Below, one piece after another: positions 34,829-44,356 of a stretch of DNA of 54,714 nt (position 1 is its first letter; every line of letters starts with the position of its first letter). The notes under the pieces are model-generated. The model did no database searches. It saw nothing but the letters and a program-made list of their open reading frames with translations, and was not told the DNA's origin. The position numbers were made by a program, and so were the translations under genes. The stretch is from positions 224,210-278,923 of the forward strand of contig FR899627.1 in the NCBI GenBank assembly GCA_000437435.1, read 5' to 3'. Source of the stretch: Clostridium sp. CAG:768. Its GTDB lineage: Bacteria; Cyanobacteriota; Vampirovibrionia; Gastranaerophilales; Gastranaerophilaceae.

Positions 34829-35956
34829 TTATTTATATATGTTAATATAGCATAGAGAAACAATAAAAACTATCATAACCATAAGAGTAAGGAATAAAAT
34901 CCCTTCTTGTCCATTCGAATATATTTCAAAACTTTCAAGAATAACTGCAGCTATTATTCCCCCCCAAATAGATTTGTTAATATAGTGAACATCATGTTTC
35001 CTTATTTGCTCTTTGTTTTGAGTCAAATATTCTAACATTTTATATAAATTAGGTTTGGGATGTATTACTTCCGGTGTATAATCAGAACAATTAATCAGTT
35101 CACTAATAATTTGGTGGTAATATTCTGCGGCAACTTCATAATGTTTTGTCTTAAAGGCAATTCTTGATAACCAATCATATGCATGAATTCTGGCATTCGG
35201 TTGATCTTTAGCTAACTCAAGAGCTTTTTGAACAAAAATTAAAGACGTGGAGTATTCTTCACAAAAATAATACATTTTGCCAATTGCTAATAACGTATCA
35301 AAAGAAGTTTCCATCCTAAAAAACATTTCTATTGTCTTTTTATATTGGACTTTAATATCAGATGGCGTATGATTATAAAAAATTTTATTCAAAAGATTAA
35401 ATTTGAAGTGTTTTCTATGAGCATAATATTGTGCCTGAGCAATTCCTAGATTTAATTGGATATCTTTGCTTCTTTTATATAAAGCTTTTTTATAGTAAAT
35501 AATAGCTGTTTCATAGTCTTCTAATTTATAACAAATATATGCAAAATTAGATAAAAAATTAACATAATTCGAATGGTAAAAAAGTAAAAATTGCTCCTCA
35601 AGCATGTCTAAAGCTTCCTTAGCCATTTTAGCTTGGTACTTATCAATAGTGTATCTAATGATATTTTTTAATGTAATTTTATCCTGTTTTAATTTTGCAA
35701 ATTTTTCACTAATTTGGTTAAAAACAAAATATGCCTCTTTATAAAACCCTAATTCAACATAGCTTAAACCTTGATATATAAGACAGACAACTTTGTTATT
35801 AAAATAAGAATAATCTAAAAAAGTTAAATCTATCATTCGTTGAAGTTTTTTAACAACAGTAATTACCTCAATATATTTTTTACTTCTAAATAAATTTCTT
35901 ACCTCTTGCTCTCTTGATATCAAAATATGAGGTTTGCTATTTTTTGTTTTTTCCAT
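34829..35956 (-). CDS. TPR-repeat protein with C-terminal membrane helices
   Basis: 375 residues. Residues 50-290 are paired helices of tetratricopeptide type (FYKEAYFVFNQISEKFAK, LEDYETAIIYYKKALYKRS, CEEYSTSLIFVQKALELAK, TKHYEVAAEYYHQII). Two hydrophobic helices (WGGIIAAVILESFEIYS and ILFLTLMVMIVFIVSLCYI) close the protein. It is a scaffold that binds other proteins, anchored in the inner membrane with the repeats presumably cytosolic. The start overlaps the end of the 53-aa gene by 20 bases. Its role in the element is unknown. Confidence 0.75.
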   Translation of the reverse strand: MEKTKNSKPHILISREQEVRNLFRSKKYIEVITVVKKLQRMIDLTFLDYSYFNNKVVCLIYQGLSYVELGFYKEAYFVFNQISEKFAKLKQDKITLKNIIRYTIDKYQAKMAKEALDMLEEQFLLFYHSNYVNFLSNFAYICYKLEDYETAIIYYKKALYKRSKDIQLNLGIAQAQYYAHRKHFKFNLLNKIFYNHTPSDIKVQYKKTIEMFFRMETSFDTLLAIGKMYYFCEEYSTSLIFVQKALELAKDQPNARIHAYDWLSRIAFKTKHYEVAAEYYHQIISELINCSDYTPEVIHPKPNLYKMLEYLTQNKEQIRKHDVHYINKSIWGGIIAAVILESFEIYSNGQEGILFLTLMVMIVFIVSLCYINIYK

Positions 35957-36098
35957 TTCTCATCTTTACTTTTTGCTCAGTTGTATATTTTTTATATTCT
36001 TTTTTGAAATCAGTATTTTGAATGAATTTTATTAATTCTGGACAATTCATAATATCACTTAATCCAATACGCCCGATAACAGGTTCATATAAAACCAT
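35937..36098 (-). CDS. small protein, 53 aa, upstream of the TPR gene
   Basis: MVLYEPVIGRIGLSDIMNC... starts at 36098 behind AAGGAAC and ends inside the start of the TPR gene (20-base overlap). The overlap and shared strand suggest translational coupling. It is Lys-rich at the C-terminus, with no recognised family. Too short to be sure it is real. Confidence 0.5.
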   Translation of the reverse strand: MVLYEPVIGRIGLSDIMNCPELIKFIQNTDFKKEYKKYTTEQKVKMRNGKNKK

Positions 36099-36252
36099 AA
36101 CAAAGTTCCTTATCTTTTATCTCTTATCTTTATACAGAATATAACAATTTGAAAAAAATATTTTTGCCATCTTTTCGTATAATATCACAAAAAATTAACA
36201 TTTCAATATTACATAATAAATGTAATACTTTATACTAGATTAAAATCTTCGT

Positions 36253-37263
36253 TTACATTTTGCCTATATTATTTTTAGAATATCTCCATATTTTGCCATC
36301 TAAATAATAATAATACTGTTCAAATGACTCAATCAAAAGTTCACTAATAAATAACAGAATAAAATCAATTAATGATTTACAATTATCCTCTATATCATTA
36401 ATCAAAGCTCGTTTTTCATAAGAATCAGGGAGTTTTAATTCCCAATTCGGATATTCAAAAGTTCTATCTGGCAACAAATAAAAATTATTGATTTGAATGG
36501 ATTTTTTATGATCTGGATGTTCTAAAACATTTCTTATAGTAACAAATTTAGACAAAAATTTTTCATTTTGTTGTTTAACAAATTGAGCTAAATTACTATC
36601 ACTTTTAATCAATTTTTTATTTATTAAAACCTCAATTGCTTTGTCTATTCGTTTATCATTATTCATAATCGTTGTTTTGCTATTTTTAGATAAAGAAGTT
36701 TTGTAAAAAGCAATCGTTAATCGAGAGAGTTTGTTCAACAAAGCTCCGCATTCTGTAATTATTATATCCTTAATTTTCTTTTCTAGATTCGGGATAAAAG
36801 CTTCTATTTCGAAATTATTTGCCGTTAAAGGAACTTTTAATTTTTTCAGTTGTTCATTAAAAGAATCTACAAGGTCTGCATACGAATCAGCAAATGTTGA
36901 ACAATTTAATAGTATTTCAAAAATAATACTTTTAACTTCTTCCATATCTGCATTTTTTGAAAAAGTTATTGCCTGATATTCTCCAAAATGTTTTTGATTA
37001 ATACCCTCCAAAAAAACAAAAACTTGATTAACTAACGCATCATTAGTTCCTTTGTGTAAAACTTTTACTTTAGTATTTGGAGATAAAGGAAATTCATCAT
37101 TTTTATCCCTTTCCGTCCCCATAATAATTCTAGCTATACAAGTTTCGCAAAAAGCATATAGCGTATCATTAATTACTATTAATGCCTTAATAGGGCTTTC
37201 CATTTCCATACTAAAAGCATTATGTTTATAACTAGAAAATTTTGAATAATCAGGTTTTCGCAT
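36253..37263 (-). CDS. possible HEPN-type protein, 336 aa
   Basis: Mostly helical, soluble, no signal peptide. Residues FVTIRNVLEHPDHKK near 245 contain R-N-V-L-E-H, the RX4-6H motif of HEPN ribonucleases, in a helix-like context. I see no other known domain. The gene starts 11 bases after the stop of the GIY-YIG gene, so they form an operon. HEPN proteins are common toxins or effectors in defence islands. The assignment rests on one motif. Confidence 0.5.
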   Translation of the reverse strand: MRKPDYSKFSSYKHNAFSMEMESPIKALIVINDTLYAFCETCIARIIMGTERDKNDEFPLSPNTKVKVLHKGTNDALVNQVFVFLEGINQKHFGEYQAITFSKNADMEEVKSIIFEILLNCSTFADSYADLVDSFNEQLKKLKVPLTANNFEIEAFIPNLEKKIKDIIITECGALLNKLSRLTIAFYKTSLSKNSKTTIMNNDKRIDKAIEVLINKKLIKSDSNLAQFVKQQNEKFLSKFVTIRNVLEHPDHKKSIQINNFYLLPDRTFEYPNWELKLPDSYEKRALINDIEDNCKSLIDFILLFISELLIESFEQYYYYLDGKIWRYSKNNIGKM

Positions 37264-37274
37264 AAAGAATAATT

Positions 37275-37898
37275 TTATTCAACAATATTTGTATATGTTT
37301 CATCATAGATTTCTTGTAGGTTTTTGCCTTCGTATGTCCAATATCTACATGGAGCTACATTATAAGGTAAATCAAGTAATTTTCTTGTTAACGCCGTTAA
37401 TGAAAATTCAGTATTATCAAATAAAACCTTTTTAGTTCCAACAACAGTTGCTATTATCTCGGGATTTTTAACATAAACTAATATTGCATTAATCGAAATA
37501 TTCATTTCCTCAAAATTCAACATCGGCCTATGAAATTGTTTAGATGCTTTTTGTTCTTCCTTTGAAATTCCTTTATTTAAGGCTTTATCAACATCAGAAG
37601 TAAGTTCTCTGACTGCTAATTCTTGCAATAACGGAATTACTTGATCAGGCTCAATATTAAAAAACTCTCTTTTAGGATTCACTCTATTATGTCTAAAAGC
37701 ATTGTGAATAATATTCTCGATTTTACTACAATCTTTCACTTCGCCAGCCCATAAACACTCAAAAGGGAAAGGTACTCCAGTTGAATATAGTTCTGACATT
37801 CTTGCTTGTAAATCTTTACGTTGAGTTTTGCCAATTTTTATAAGATTTGGCATTGCTTCATTTCTTAGTACGTATACAATTTCATACTTTTCAGACAT
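37275..37898 (-). CDS. GIY-YIG/T5orf172-like protein
   Basis: 207 residues. IVYVLRNEAMPNLIKIGKTQRKDLQARMSELY, then PFECLWAGEVKD, IENIIHNAFRHNRVNPKREFF is the T5orf172/MUG113 form of the GIY-YIG nuclease fold (YVLR..., IKIGKT, E of IENIIH, N..REFF). The C-terminal half is unrecognised. AAAGGAG precedes the ATG. First gene of the minus-strand operon with the possible HEPN gene. Such proteins occur in phages and defence islands. Confidence 0.8.
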   Translation of the reverse strand: MSEKYEIVYVLRNEAMPNLIKIGKTQRKDLQARMSELYSTGVPFPFECLWAGEVKDCSKIENIIHNAFRHNRVNPKREFFNIEPDQVIPLLQELAVRELTSDVDKALNKGISKEEQKASKQFHRPMLNFEEMNISINAILVYVKNPEIIATVVGTKKVLFDNTEFSLTALTRKLLDLPYNVAPCRYWTYEGKNLQEIYDETYTNIVE

Positions 37899-38061
37899 AA
37901 CAACTCCTTTATTTTCTGTATAATATCACAAATTTAGTATATTTTCACAGATTATGTTTTTTATGATAGGATTAGATAGAATAAAGATTGTGCAAGTAGC
38001 AATTCTTACAAGATTGGACATTTAAACAAGATTTATACGAAATAAAGGCAAGGTGACAATT

Positions 38062-38571
38062 ATGTGGAAGGATATTTTAATAAATAGTTTGACGCATGTA
38101 TGGGAATGGTTTGCCTTAATTATTCCAACTATTATCTCTTTAGTCCTTACATGGTATCCTTTAGGTAACTTAAATAACATAAGTTCAAAAGTTTTTATTA
38201 CAATAATTATAATTTTATTCATATCTTTGGCTTACACAATAAAGTTATTAATAACAACAGTCCATATGATCATGAGCAATTATTCAAGTTTACCAAAATT
38301 GAAAGCAATAAAAAGAGAAAGACTTATTTTTACACCATCAGATTTATTTGCTCCACAAACGCCTGTTGCTATTTATTATAAAGATGATATCGAAGAATTT
38401 ATTGCATATGGCACAATTGAAACAATAACAACATCTACGAGATATATTCAAGTAATAGTTGAAGAATTTGTAAATGACAAATGGGATATGGATAAATTAG
38501 ACGAAATAAAAAATAAAATCATAATAAAACCATCAATACCAAATTTTGAATGCAGGGAGGAGTTTGTATAA
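38062..38571 (+). CDS. two-helix membrane protein, 169 aa
   Basis: I start it at the ATG at 38062 (MWKDILINS), 8 bases after AAGG; a GTG 9 bases upstream is possible. Two transmembrane helices (WFALIIPTIISLVLTWYPLG; VFITIIIILFISLAYTIKLLI) are followed by a 90-residue soluble part. The stop overlaps the next start as TAATG, so both are translated together. Inner-membrane; function unknown. It precedes the restriction-modification gene. Confidence 0.7.
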   Translation: MWKDILINSLTHVWEWFALIIPTIISLVLTWYPLGNLNNISSKVFITIIIILFISLAYTIKLLITTVHMIMSNYSSLPKLKAIKRERLIFTPSDLFAPQTPVAIYYKDDIEEFIAYGTIETITTSTRYIQVIVEEFVNDKWDMDKLDEIKNKIIIKPSIPNFECREEFV

Positions 38572-38939
38572 TGTTAGAAAACACACCAAAACCTACAAAG
38601 GTAGCTCAAATCGTTGATGAATATACTATTGTAATTAACAAAGGTACTAAAAACAAAATTTTTAAGGGTGATATATTCCTTATTTATCGTTTAGGAGATG
38701 AAATTATAGACCCTGATACAAAAGAAAATCTAGGAAATCTTGAAATTGTTGTAGGAATGGGAAAAGTAGAACACGTTCAAGACACAATAGCAACATTGAC
38801 TTCTTGCAAAACCAAAAAAACTAAATCCAAAACAATCAAAAAACTACCTTGGAGTATGGGAACAGAAGAAATAATTGAAGAACCAGAAATATTACCATTT
38901 AATGACCCCCAAATAGGTGATTTAGTAAAAAAGATATAA
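38571..38939 (+). CDS. FlgT-C-like small protein, 122 aa
   Basis: MLENTPKPTKVAQIVDEYTIVINKGTKNKI then GDIFLIYRLGDEIIDPDTKENLG matches, by memory, the beta-barrel domain called FlgT C-terminal, found in many short island-borne proteins without flagella. GGGAGGAG lies upstream and the start overlaps the stop of the membrane-protein gene. Presumably a cytosolic partner of that protein. No activity is known. Confidence 0.65.
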   Translation: MLENTPKPTKVAQIVDEYTIVINKGTKNKIFKGDIFLIYRLGDEIIDPDTKENLGNLEIVVGMGKVEHVQDTIATLTSCKTKKTKSKTIKKLPWSMGTEEIIEEPEILPFNDPQIGDLVKKI

Positions 38940-39016
38940 TTATACGAAAACAAACGATTATAAGTAAAACATCTATGGATGCTTACAAATTACAAACCAA
39001 ATAAAGGGTATGGAAT

Positions 39017-42000
39017 ATGTTATTTAACAAACGGTTATTACAAAATCATTTAAACAACTTTGATCTTCCAAAAGATTATGATTTTATAAGAGTTCAAAAA
39101 ATTCTTGGCAACTGGCAAGAATCAATCAAAAATGGGAATTACGATAAAACCAAAGAAACCAGAGTTCAATCAGCATTTTTAAGCAAATTTTTCGGAATCA
39201 TTCTAGGTTATTCTGAAATGCATGATTCCCCAGAAGAATGGTATCTAATTAATGAAGCTAAAACCGAAATAGATGATACAAAAGCAGATGGAGCATTAGG
39301 GTATTTTTCAAAAAACAAAAATATAACAAGAGCTGTTATAGAACTTAAAGACGCAAATACTTCTCTTGATAAAAAACAATCTACAAGAAAAGATTATGAT
39401 TCTCCAGTAAGCCAAGCATTCAGCTACTCCTCAAAATTTGATAGATGTGATTGGATTATAGTATCCAACTTTAAAGAAATCAGACTTTATAATAAAGACA
39501 GAGGTCAAGGGTATTATGAAAGCTTTGAAATCCTAAAACTTGATGATGAAAAAGAGTTTAAAAGATTTTATTTTTGCCTGTCCAAACAAAACTTACTAGA
39601 TGAAAACAGAAATTCTCTACTTGACAGACTTGTAAAAGATACAAGCAAAAATGAAGAAGAAATAACAAAGGATTTTTACAAAGATTATAAAAATTTACGT
39701 AAGTTTTTATTTGAGCATATCTGCGAGCATAATCCAAATATTGATAAAAAATGCCTTTTGGAAAAAACACAAAAATTACTTGACAGACTTGTTTTTGTAA
39801 TGTTCTGCGAAGATTCCAATATATCACTTTTGCCGCCTTTTACTTTGAAAAATTACTACGAAACAGGCAAAAATTTACCAATACCGACAGATGAAAAAAT
39901 TTGGCCGATTATCAAAGGGCTTTTTACCTCTATTGATAAAGGTAATAGCGACGTAAAACCTCCAATTAACAGATATAATGGCGGACTTTTTGCCTACGAT
40001 GAAATTTTAGATAATATAAAAATTAAAGATTCTGCTTGGGAAGAAGTAATAAAACTGGCAAATTATGACTTTGAAAGTGATTTGAATGTAAATATTCTAG
40101 GTCACATCTTTGAACAATCCTTGAATGACTTGGAACAAATCAAAGCAGAAATTGACGGAATAGAACAGGATAAACAAAAATCAAAACGTAAAAAAGACGG
40201 AATTTTTTACACACCTGAATATATTACAAGATACATTGTCGAACAAACAATCGGCGCATATTTAGAAGAAAATCCCGACAAATTGGAAACAATAAAAATT
40301 CTAGACCCCGCATGCGGTTCAGGTGCATTTTTGAATCAAGCGCATACATTTTTGCAAAAGCAGTATAAAATCCGCACAGAAGAAAAAATTAATTCAGAAA
40401 AATCTCTAAAACGAGGCGGTCAAGAGTTTGTAAAATTAAACCTATTTGAACACCAAAACATGGCAGAGGTTGATCGCTCAATTTTATTAAATAATATCTA
40501 CGGTGTTGACCTAAACTCTGAATCAACAGAAATAACAAAACTTGCGCTATGGTTAAAAACAGCAAAAAAAGATGAACCCTTACAAAACCTTGATGCAAAT
40601 ATAAAATGCGGGAATTCACTGATAGATGATCCAAATGTAGCAGGCGAAAAGGCGTTTAATTGGAATGAAGAATTTAAAGCTATAATGGACAATGGCGGTT
40701 TTGACATAATTATAGGGAACCCGCCGTATGGGGCAGAACTGGATAACTTATCAAAAAATTATATTTATAATAAATATAGTTCAATAGAATATCAAATTGA
40801 CACATATGTTGTATTTATAGAAAGAGCTTTAAATCTATTAAGCCAAAATGGGAAATTATCTTTTATTGTACCATCCACATGGTTAAACATGCATTATTTT
40901 TCAAAAATAAGAAATTTACTAGTTTCAAAAACTAAAATAGAACAAGTTATTTTGTATAGGTACCAAGTTTTTGAAGATGTAACAGCTGAAACTTGTATTT
41001 TTATTTGTTCTAAATCTTCTGAAATAAATGAAGAAATAAAAGTAGCTTCTCTTGACACGTTGAATCAAAACAATAATATTGAATATCAAAAAATTTCTCA
41101 AAGTTATTGGCAAAAAAATTATGAAACTGGTTTTAATGTTTTATACAGTCAAGAAAAACTAAATCTTGTAGAACAAATATATAAAAAATCTACTACTATA
41201 AATAAGATTGCATCTATTACAGTAGGAATTAAACCATATCAAACAAACAAAGGAACACCAAAACAATCAAAAAAAGATGTAGAGAATCGTATATATGATT
41301 CAGAAACTCAGATTAATGAACTTTATCAACCATACATTGTTGGTTCAAATATTACTAAATATCATATCAAAAAACCAATTAATAAATATATTAAATATGG
41401 TGATTGGTTAGCAGAACCTAGAAAATCATTAAACTTCAAATCCAGAAAAATTGTAATTCGTCAAACGTCCGATAAAATCATAGCTGCAATTGATGAAGAT
41501 GGATATTATGATTTAAACAATGTCCATAATTTGATAGTAAATGTTGATAATTACGAATTAAAATATTTGTTAATTCTCTTAAATTCAAAACTAATTGATT
41601 TTGTCTATAAATTCTTAGTTCCAGAATCAGGAAGAGTATTTGCTGAAGTAAAAGCTATAAATATAGCAAAATTACCAATTATAGAAACTCCATTAATTAA
41701 TCAAGCAAAATTAGCACAAAAAGCAGAACAGATGATTGAGTTGAACAAACAATTACATAATGGTATTGATTCTGCAATTGAGCTTATAAAAGCTGAATAT
41801 CAGCCTAAAAAAATAAACAAAAATCTCGAAAAATTCTACACGCTTGGGGTTCATCCATTTATAGAAGAACTTGAAAAACAAAAAGTTAAACTGTCGCTTT
41901 CTCAAAAAGAAGAGCTTATTACTTGGTACAAAGAAAAATCAGAAAAGTTAAACCAAACCCAATCAGAAATTGACAAGCTTGATAAAACTATCGACCAAGA

Positions 42001-42058
42001 AGTCTACAAATTATACAATTTAACAGAAGACGAAATCAAAATTATCGAAAATAACTGA
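39017..42058 (+). CDS. type IIG restriction-modification enzyme
   Basis: 1013 residues in one chain. The N-terminal nuclease domain has RVQSAFLSKFFG near 55 and a D...ELK pattern (ADGALGYF...VIELKD, 93-115). The N6-adenine methyltransferase core carries DPACGSGAFLNQA (motif I, near 433) and GNPPYG (motif IV, near 573). The C-terminal 350 residues are the target-recognition region with coiled coil (EKLNQTQSEIDKLDKT). Eco57I/LlaGI-like proteins both modify and cut DNA, so a single gene can protect the host. The TGA stop shows that UGA terminates here. No separate methylase is needed. Confidence 0.9.
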   Translation: MLFNKRLLQNHLNNFDLPKDYDFIRVQKILGNWQESIKNGNYDKTKETRVQSAFLSKFFGIILGYSEMHDSPEEWYLINEAKTEIDDTKADGALGYFSKNKNITRAVIELKDANTSLDKKQSTRKDYDSPVSQAFSYSSKFDRCDWIIVSNFKEIRLYNKDRGQGYYESFEILKLDDEKEFKRFYFCLSKQNLLDENRNSLLDRLVKDTSKNEEEITKDFYKDYKNLRKFLFEHICEHNPNIDKKCLLEKTQKLLDRLVFVMFCEDSNISLLPPFTLKNYYETGKNLPIPTDEKIWPIIKGLFTSIDKGNSDVKPPINRYNGGLFAYDEILDNIKIKDSAWEEVIKLANYDFESDLNVNILGHIFEQSLNDLEQIKAEIDGIEQDKQKSKRKKDGIFYTPEYITRYIVEQTIGAYLEENPDKLETIKILDPACGSGAFLNQAHTFLQKQYKIRTEEKINSEKSLKRGGQEFVKLNLFEHQNMAEVDRSILLNNIYGVDLNSESTEITKLALWLKTAKKDEPLQNLDANIKCGNSLIDDPNVAGEKAFNWNEEFKAIMDNGGFDIIIGNPPYGAELDNLSKNYIYNKYSSIEYQIDTYVVFIERALNLLSQNGKLSFIVPSTWLNMHYFSKIRNLLVSKTKIEQVILYRYQVFEDVTAETCIFICSKSSEINEEIKVASLDTLNQNNNIEYQKISQSYWQKNYETGFNVLYSQEKLNLVEQIYKKSTTINKIASITVGIKPYQTNKGTPKQSKKDVENRIYDSETQINELYQPYIVGSNITKYHIKKPINKYIKYGDWLAEPRKSLNFKSRKIVIRQTSDKIIAAIDEDGYYDLNNVHNLIVNVDNYELKYLLILLNSKLIDFVYKFLVPESGRVFAEVKAINIAKLPIIETPLINQAKLAQKAEQMIELNKQLHNGIDSAIELIKAEYQPKKINKNLEKFYTLGVHPFIEELEKQKVKLSLSQKEELITWYKEKSEKLNQTQSEIDKLDKTIDQEVYKLYNLTEDEIKIIENN

Positions 42059-42099
42059 GTCCGAAAAATTTTTTAATATATAATTCTATATTTTTCAAT

Positions 42100-42146
42100 A
42101 AAAAGAAACATACCAGAAAAATTATACAGGCATGTTTCTTTTTTAT
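42100..42146 (+). terminator. terminator of the restriction-modification gene
   Basis: AAAAAGAAACATACC pairs with GGCATGTTTCTTTTTT with one mismatch, followed by T. The remaining gap to 42401 is AT-rich without a gene. Confidence 0.75.
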
Positions 42147-42401
42147 CTTGAAAATCTTAGTTTTAACATAATCTAAACTATTTTTTCTTGTTTATTTAAA
42201 ATTTCATCTAAAAATAAAAAAGATAGCAAATAAAAAGGTTTAAACATTCTGACTTTTTAGAAAACCTTTCTATGATTTTTAAAGAAAATATTCATTTTTA
42301 CATAATTTCTCTTCCCAAAATACATAAATTAGTATTTCAATAGCAAAAATAAACATTGATTGCTTTTGATATTATCGTTAATACAATAAAAGGTTAATTA
42401 C

Positions 42402-42785
42402 ATGTTTGATTTGAAAATTATTGAAGAAATATCTGATGATGAAATAGACTTAATTATTGCAGTATTCAAAGTTTTTGGAAGAAAAATTACATGGCAAATA
42501 TTAAGAGAGTTATATCGAAATCAAGAAGACATAACTCAAAAGGAGCTTTGCAAAATTTTACATAGAAGCTCTTTGTCTAGAGAATTAAATGACATGAAAG
42601 CTTTAGGATTAATAGTAGAATCCCCTGTCCATATTGACAATCCAATGAAAACAGAAAAGTGTTATGAACTATCCACACATAATTGTTATCAGTATATAGA
42701 TAAAATTATTAAAAACAATATTTTCGAAATTAAAAGTAATTTTCAAGGTGAAATAGTAAGAGATATACTTAATAGAATAAAATAA
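42402..42785 (+). CDS. winged-helix transcriptional regulator
   Basis: 127 residues. VFGRKITWQILRELYRNQEDITQKELCKILHRSSLSRELNDMKALGLIVESP is a typical winged helix-turn-helix (ArsR/MarR-like) with recognition helix HRSSLSRELNDMKA and a wing. No metal-binding motif is evident. It probably controls element genes. Only a weak AAAGG site precedes the start. Two hairpins follow the gene. Confidence 0.75.
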   Translation: MFDLKIIEEISDDEIDLIIAVFKVFGRKITWQILRELYRNQEDITQKELCKILHRSSLSRELNDMKALGLIVESPVHIDNPMKTEKCYELSTHNCYQYIDKIIKNNIFEIKSNFQGEIVRDILNRIK

Positions 42786-42800
42786 ATGTAAACATATATG

Positions 42801-42834
42801 AAGCGATTTACCTATTTTGCTAAATCGCTTTCTT
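42801..42834 (+). terminator. terminator of the regulator gene
   Basis: AAGCGATTTA / TAAATCGCTT, 10-bp stem, followed by TCTT. Confidence 0.75.
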
Positions 42835-42854
42835 ATAATACTTTCAAGATTTGA

Positions 42855-42902
42855 GAGAAAACAAAAAGCCATTATATCGGGTTTTCTTTGTTTTCTCTTT
42901 TT
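42855..42902 (+). terminator. second tandem terminator-like hairpin
   Basis: GAGAAAACAAA (42855-42865) pairs perfectly with TTTGTTTTCTC (42887-42897), then T5. Two terminators in a row suggest strict insulation of the following genes. Confidence 0.6.
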
Positions 42903-43056
42903 ACTGAAATACAAAATCTATTTTTTATTTTTCGCTAATATACTTTTATTACGAAAAAACAATAATGCCAAAATTAACATTGCACATTGAAAACTGAATA
43001 AAAAAAAAAATAGATGTAACTATATAACACTTATTAAAACAAGAAAGGAGTAAAAA

Positions 43057-43542
43057 ATGCTTTTAAAAAATGAAATTGATATTTCAGTAGAAAACGGAAA
43101 TTTTAGAGTGGAGATTGATGATTTTTGGTACAGAGATAAACGATCAAAAAAATTCATCCAACTAAATCAAAAAGAAGGCACTTACTCTATTATTCCTAAA
43201 CTTGAAAATTTAGATAAAAGGTTAATGCTTTTGATTGCAAGTAGTATTAGAGAAAAATGTGGATTTTTTCATGTACAAAATACCGATTTTATTTTAGAAT
43301 TACCAATTACTTTTCAAAAAATAATGCCTACTATATCCAATCTAAATTTTGAATTCCGAATTTTTCAATACATATTTTCCGTAACATGGAATGATAGTGC
43401 ATCGCATTTACAAATTTCATACTCTGGAATAGCTACAGATCCAAATGATGAGTTTTTGTACGACATTGCATTAGCATTATATGGGAAAAAGTCAAATTTT
43501 GACATCGATTTGGAAAAGTATGAAGAATTTTGGGTAGAATAG
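43057..43542 (+). CDS. hypothetical protein, 161 aa
   Basis: AAAGGAG lies 6 bases ahead of the ATG. The soluble protein (MLLKNEIDISVENGNFRVEIDDFWYRDKRSK) has no signal peptide and no recognised family; the sequence suggests an alpha/beta fold. It lies just ahead of the similarly sized 141-aa gene in the replication part of the element. Confidence 0.6.
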   Translation: MLLKNEIDISVENGNFRVEIDDFWYRDKRSKKFIQLNQKEGTYSIIPKLENLDKRLMLLIASSIREKCGFFHVQNTDFILELPITFQKIMPTISNLNFEFRIFQYIFSVTWNDSASHLQISYSGIATDPNDEFLYDIALALYGKKSNFDIDLEKYEEFWVE

Positions 43543-43856
43543 TCAAAATATCCTGTTTATTTTGATTGTTATAGTTAATTACAGGAGAAAGGTTAAAACA
43601 AATGACAACAGAATATTGTAAATTCAATTTTCGTAATCAAAATACAAGTTGAACCCACTACGAAAAAGAAGAAATTAAACGGTTACTAAAAATCATTTTC
43701 GCAGATACGATTTTAACCAATTTAACTTCTTCTTAATCGGAGATTTAATCTCCATCCACATAGCAGATCCGTAGAACTATGCCATATATTAACAGTTTAG
43801 TACAAACACAATCTAAACTCTACTGGCATAAAAGTATAATGAAAGGAGTAACTAAA
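43543..43856 (+). other. intergenic region with a micro-frame and a long hairpin
   Basis: A 16-codon frame (43602-43652, MTTEYCKFNFRNQNTS) has an AGGAGAAAGG site before its ATG. After it, AAGAAGAAATTAAACGGTTA (43666-43685) pairs with the segment 43713-43734 with three mismatches, giving a hairpin of about 20 bp. The two together could be a leader peptide and its regulatory stem, or a replication-linked structure. Confidence 0.35.
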
Positions 43857-44282
43857 ATGTTAGAAACAATGAATTATATCATGTTAGGTGCATATGATTT
43901 TGACATATTACAAGAAATCGGAATTGTACCATCCGTAATGGAAAAGTTAGAAAATAGTAAATTTTACAACAAAAAGGGTAAATTTTTAGAAGTTTCAGAT
44001 ATTGACTCATTAGAAGAAATAAAACTTCTTGTTGATTTACACATTGGAACCATCTTAAATTCCTACCCAGAAGAAGATGTTTTAAGTAACATTTACGAAA
44101 TCCAACTTCCGGATGAATATATTCCGTTCTCGTTACAATTTGCACGATATAATGTCTTTTTACATTGGAAAAATCACCTTTTCAATGCTAAAATGACAAA
44201 ATACAATCAAATTGTAGTATCCCCAAGTAATGAAATTCCAATGGAACCTAACGATATTGTAATTGAAATATCTGATGAATAA
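43857..44282 (+). CDS. hypothetical protein, 141 aa
   Basis: The start at 43857 (MLETMNYIMLGAYDF) has GGAG 8 bases upstream; the frame is open further without a signal. Acidic, soluble, no recognised domain. Followed directly by a very strong terminator, so the ATPase gene behind it is separately transcribed. Confidence 0.6.
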   Translation: MLETMNYIMLGAYDFDILQEIGIVPSVMEKLENSKFYNKKGKFLEVSDIDSLEEIKLLVDLHIGTILNSYPEEDVLSNIYEIQLPDEYIPFSLQFARYNVFLHWKNHLFNAKMTKYNQIVVSPSNEIPMEPNDIVIEISDE

Positions 44283-44299
44283 GAAGAAATTCTTATCAG

Positions 44300-44335
44300 A
44301 ACGCTCAAGTTTTTTGAGCGTTCTTTTTTTTTTTT
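44300..44335 (+). terminator. strong rho-independent terminator
   Basis: GAACGCTCAA / TTGAGCGTTC, perfect 10-bp stem with a 5-base loop and 12 or so T. Confidence 0.92.
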
Positions 44336-44356
44336 CATTAAACCGGAGGAAATTAA

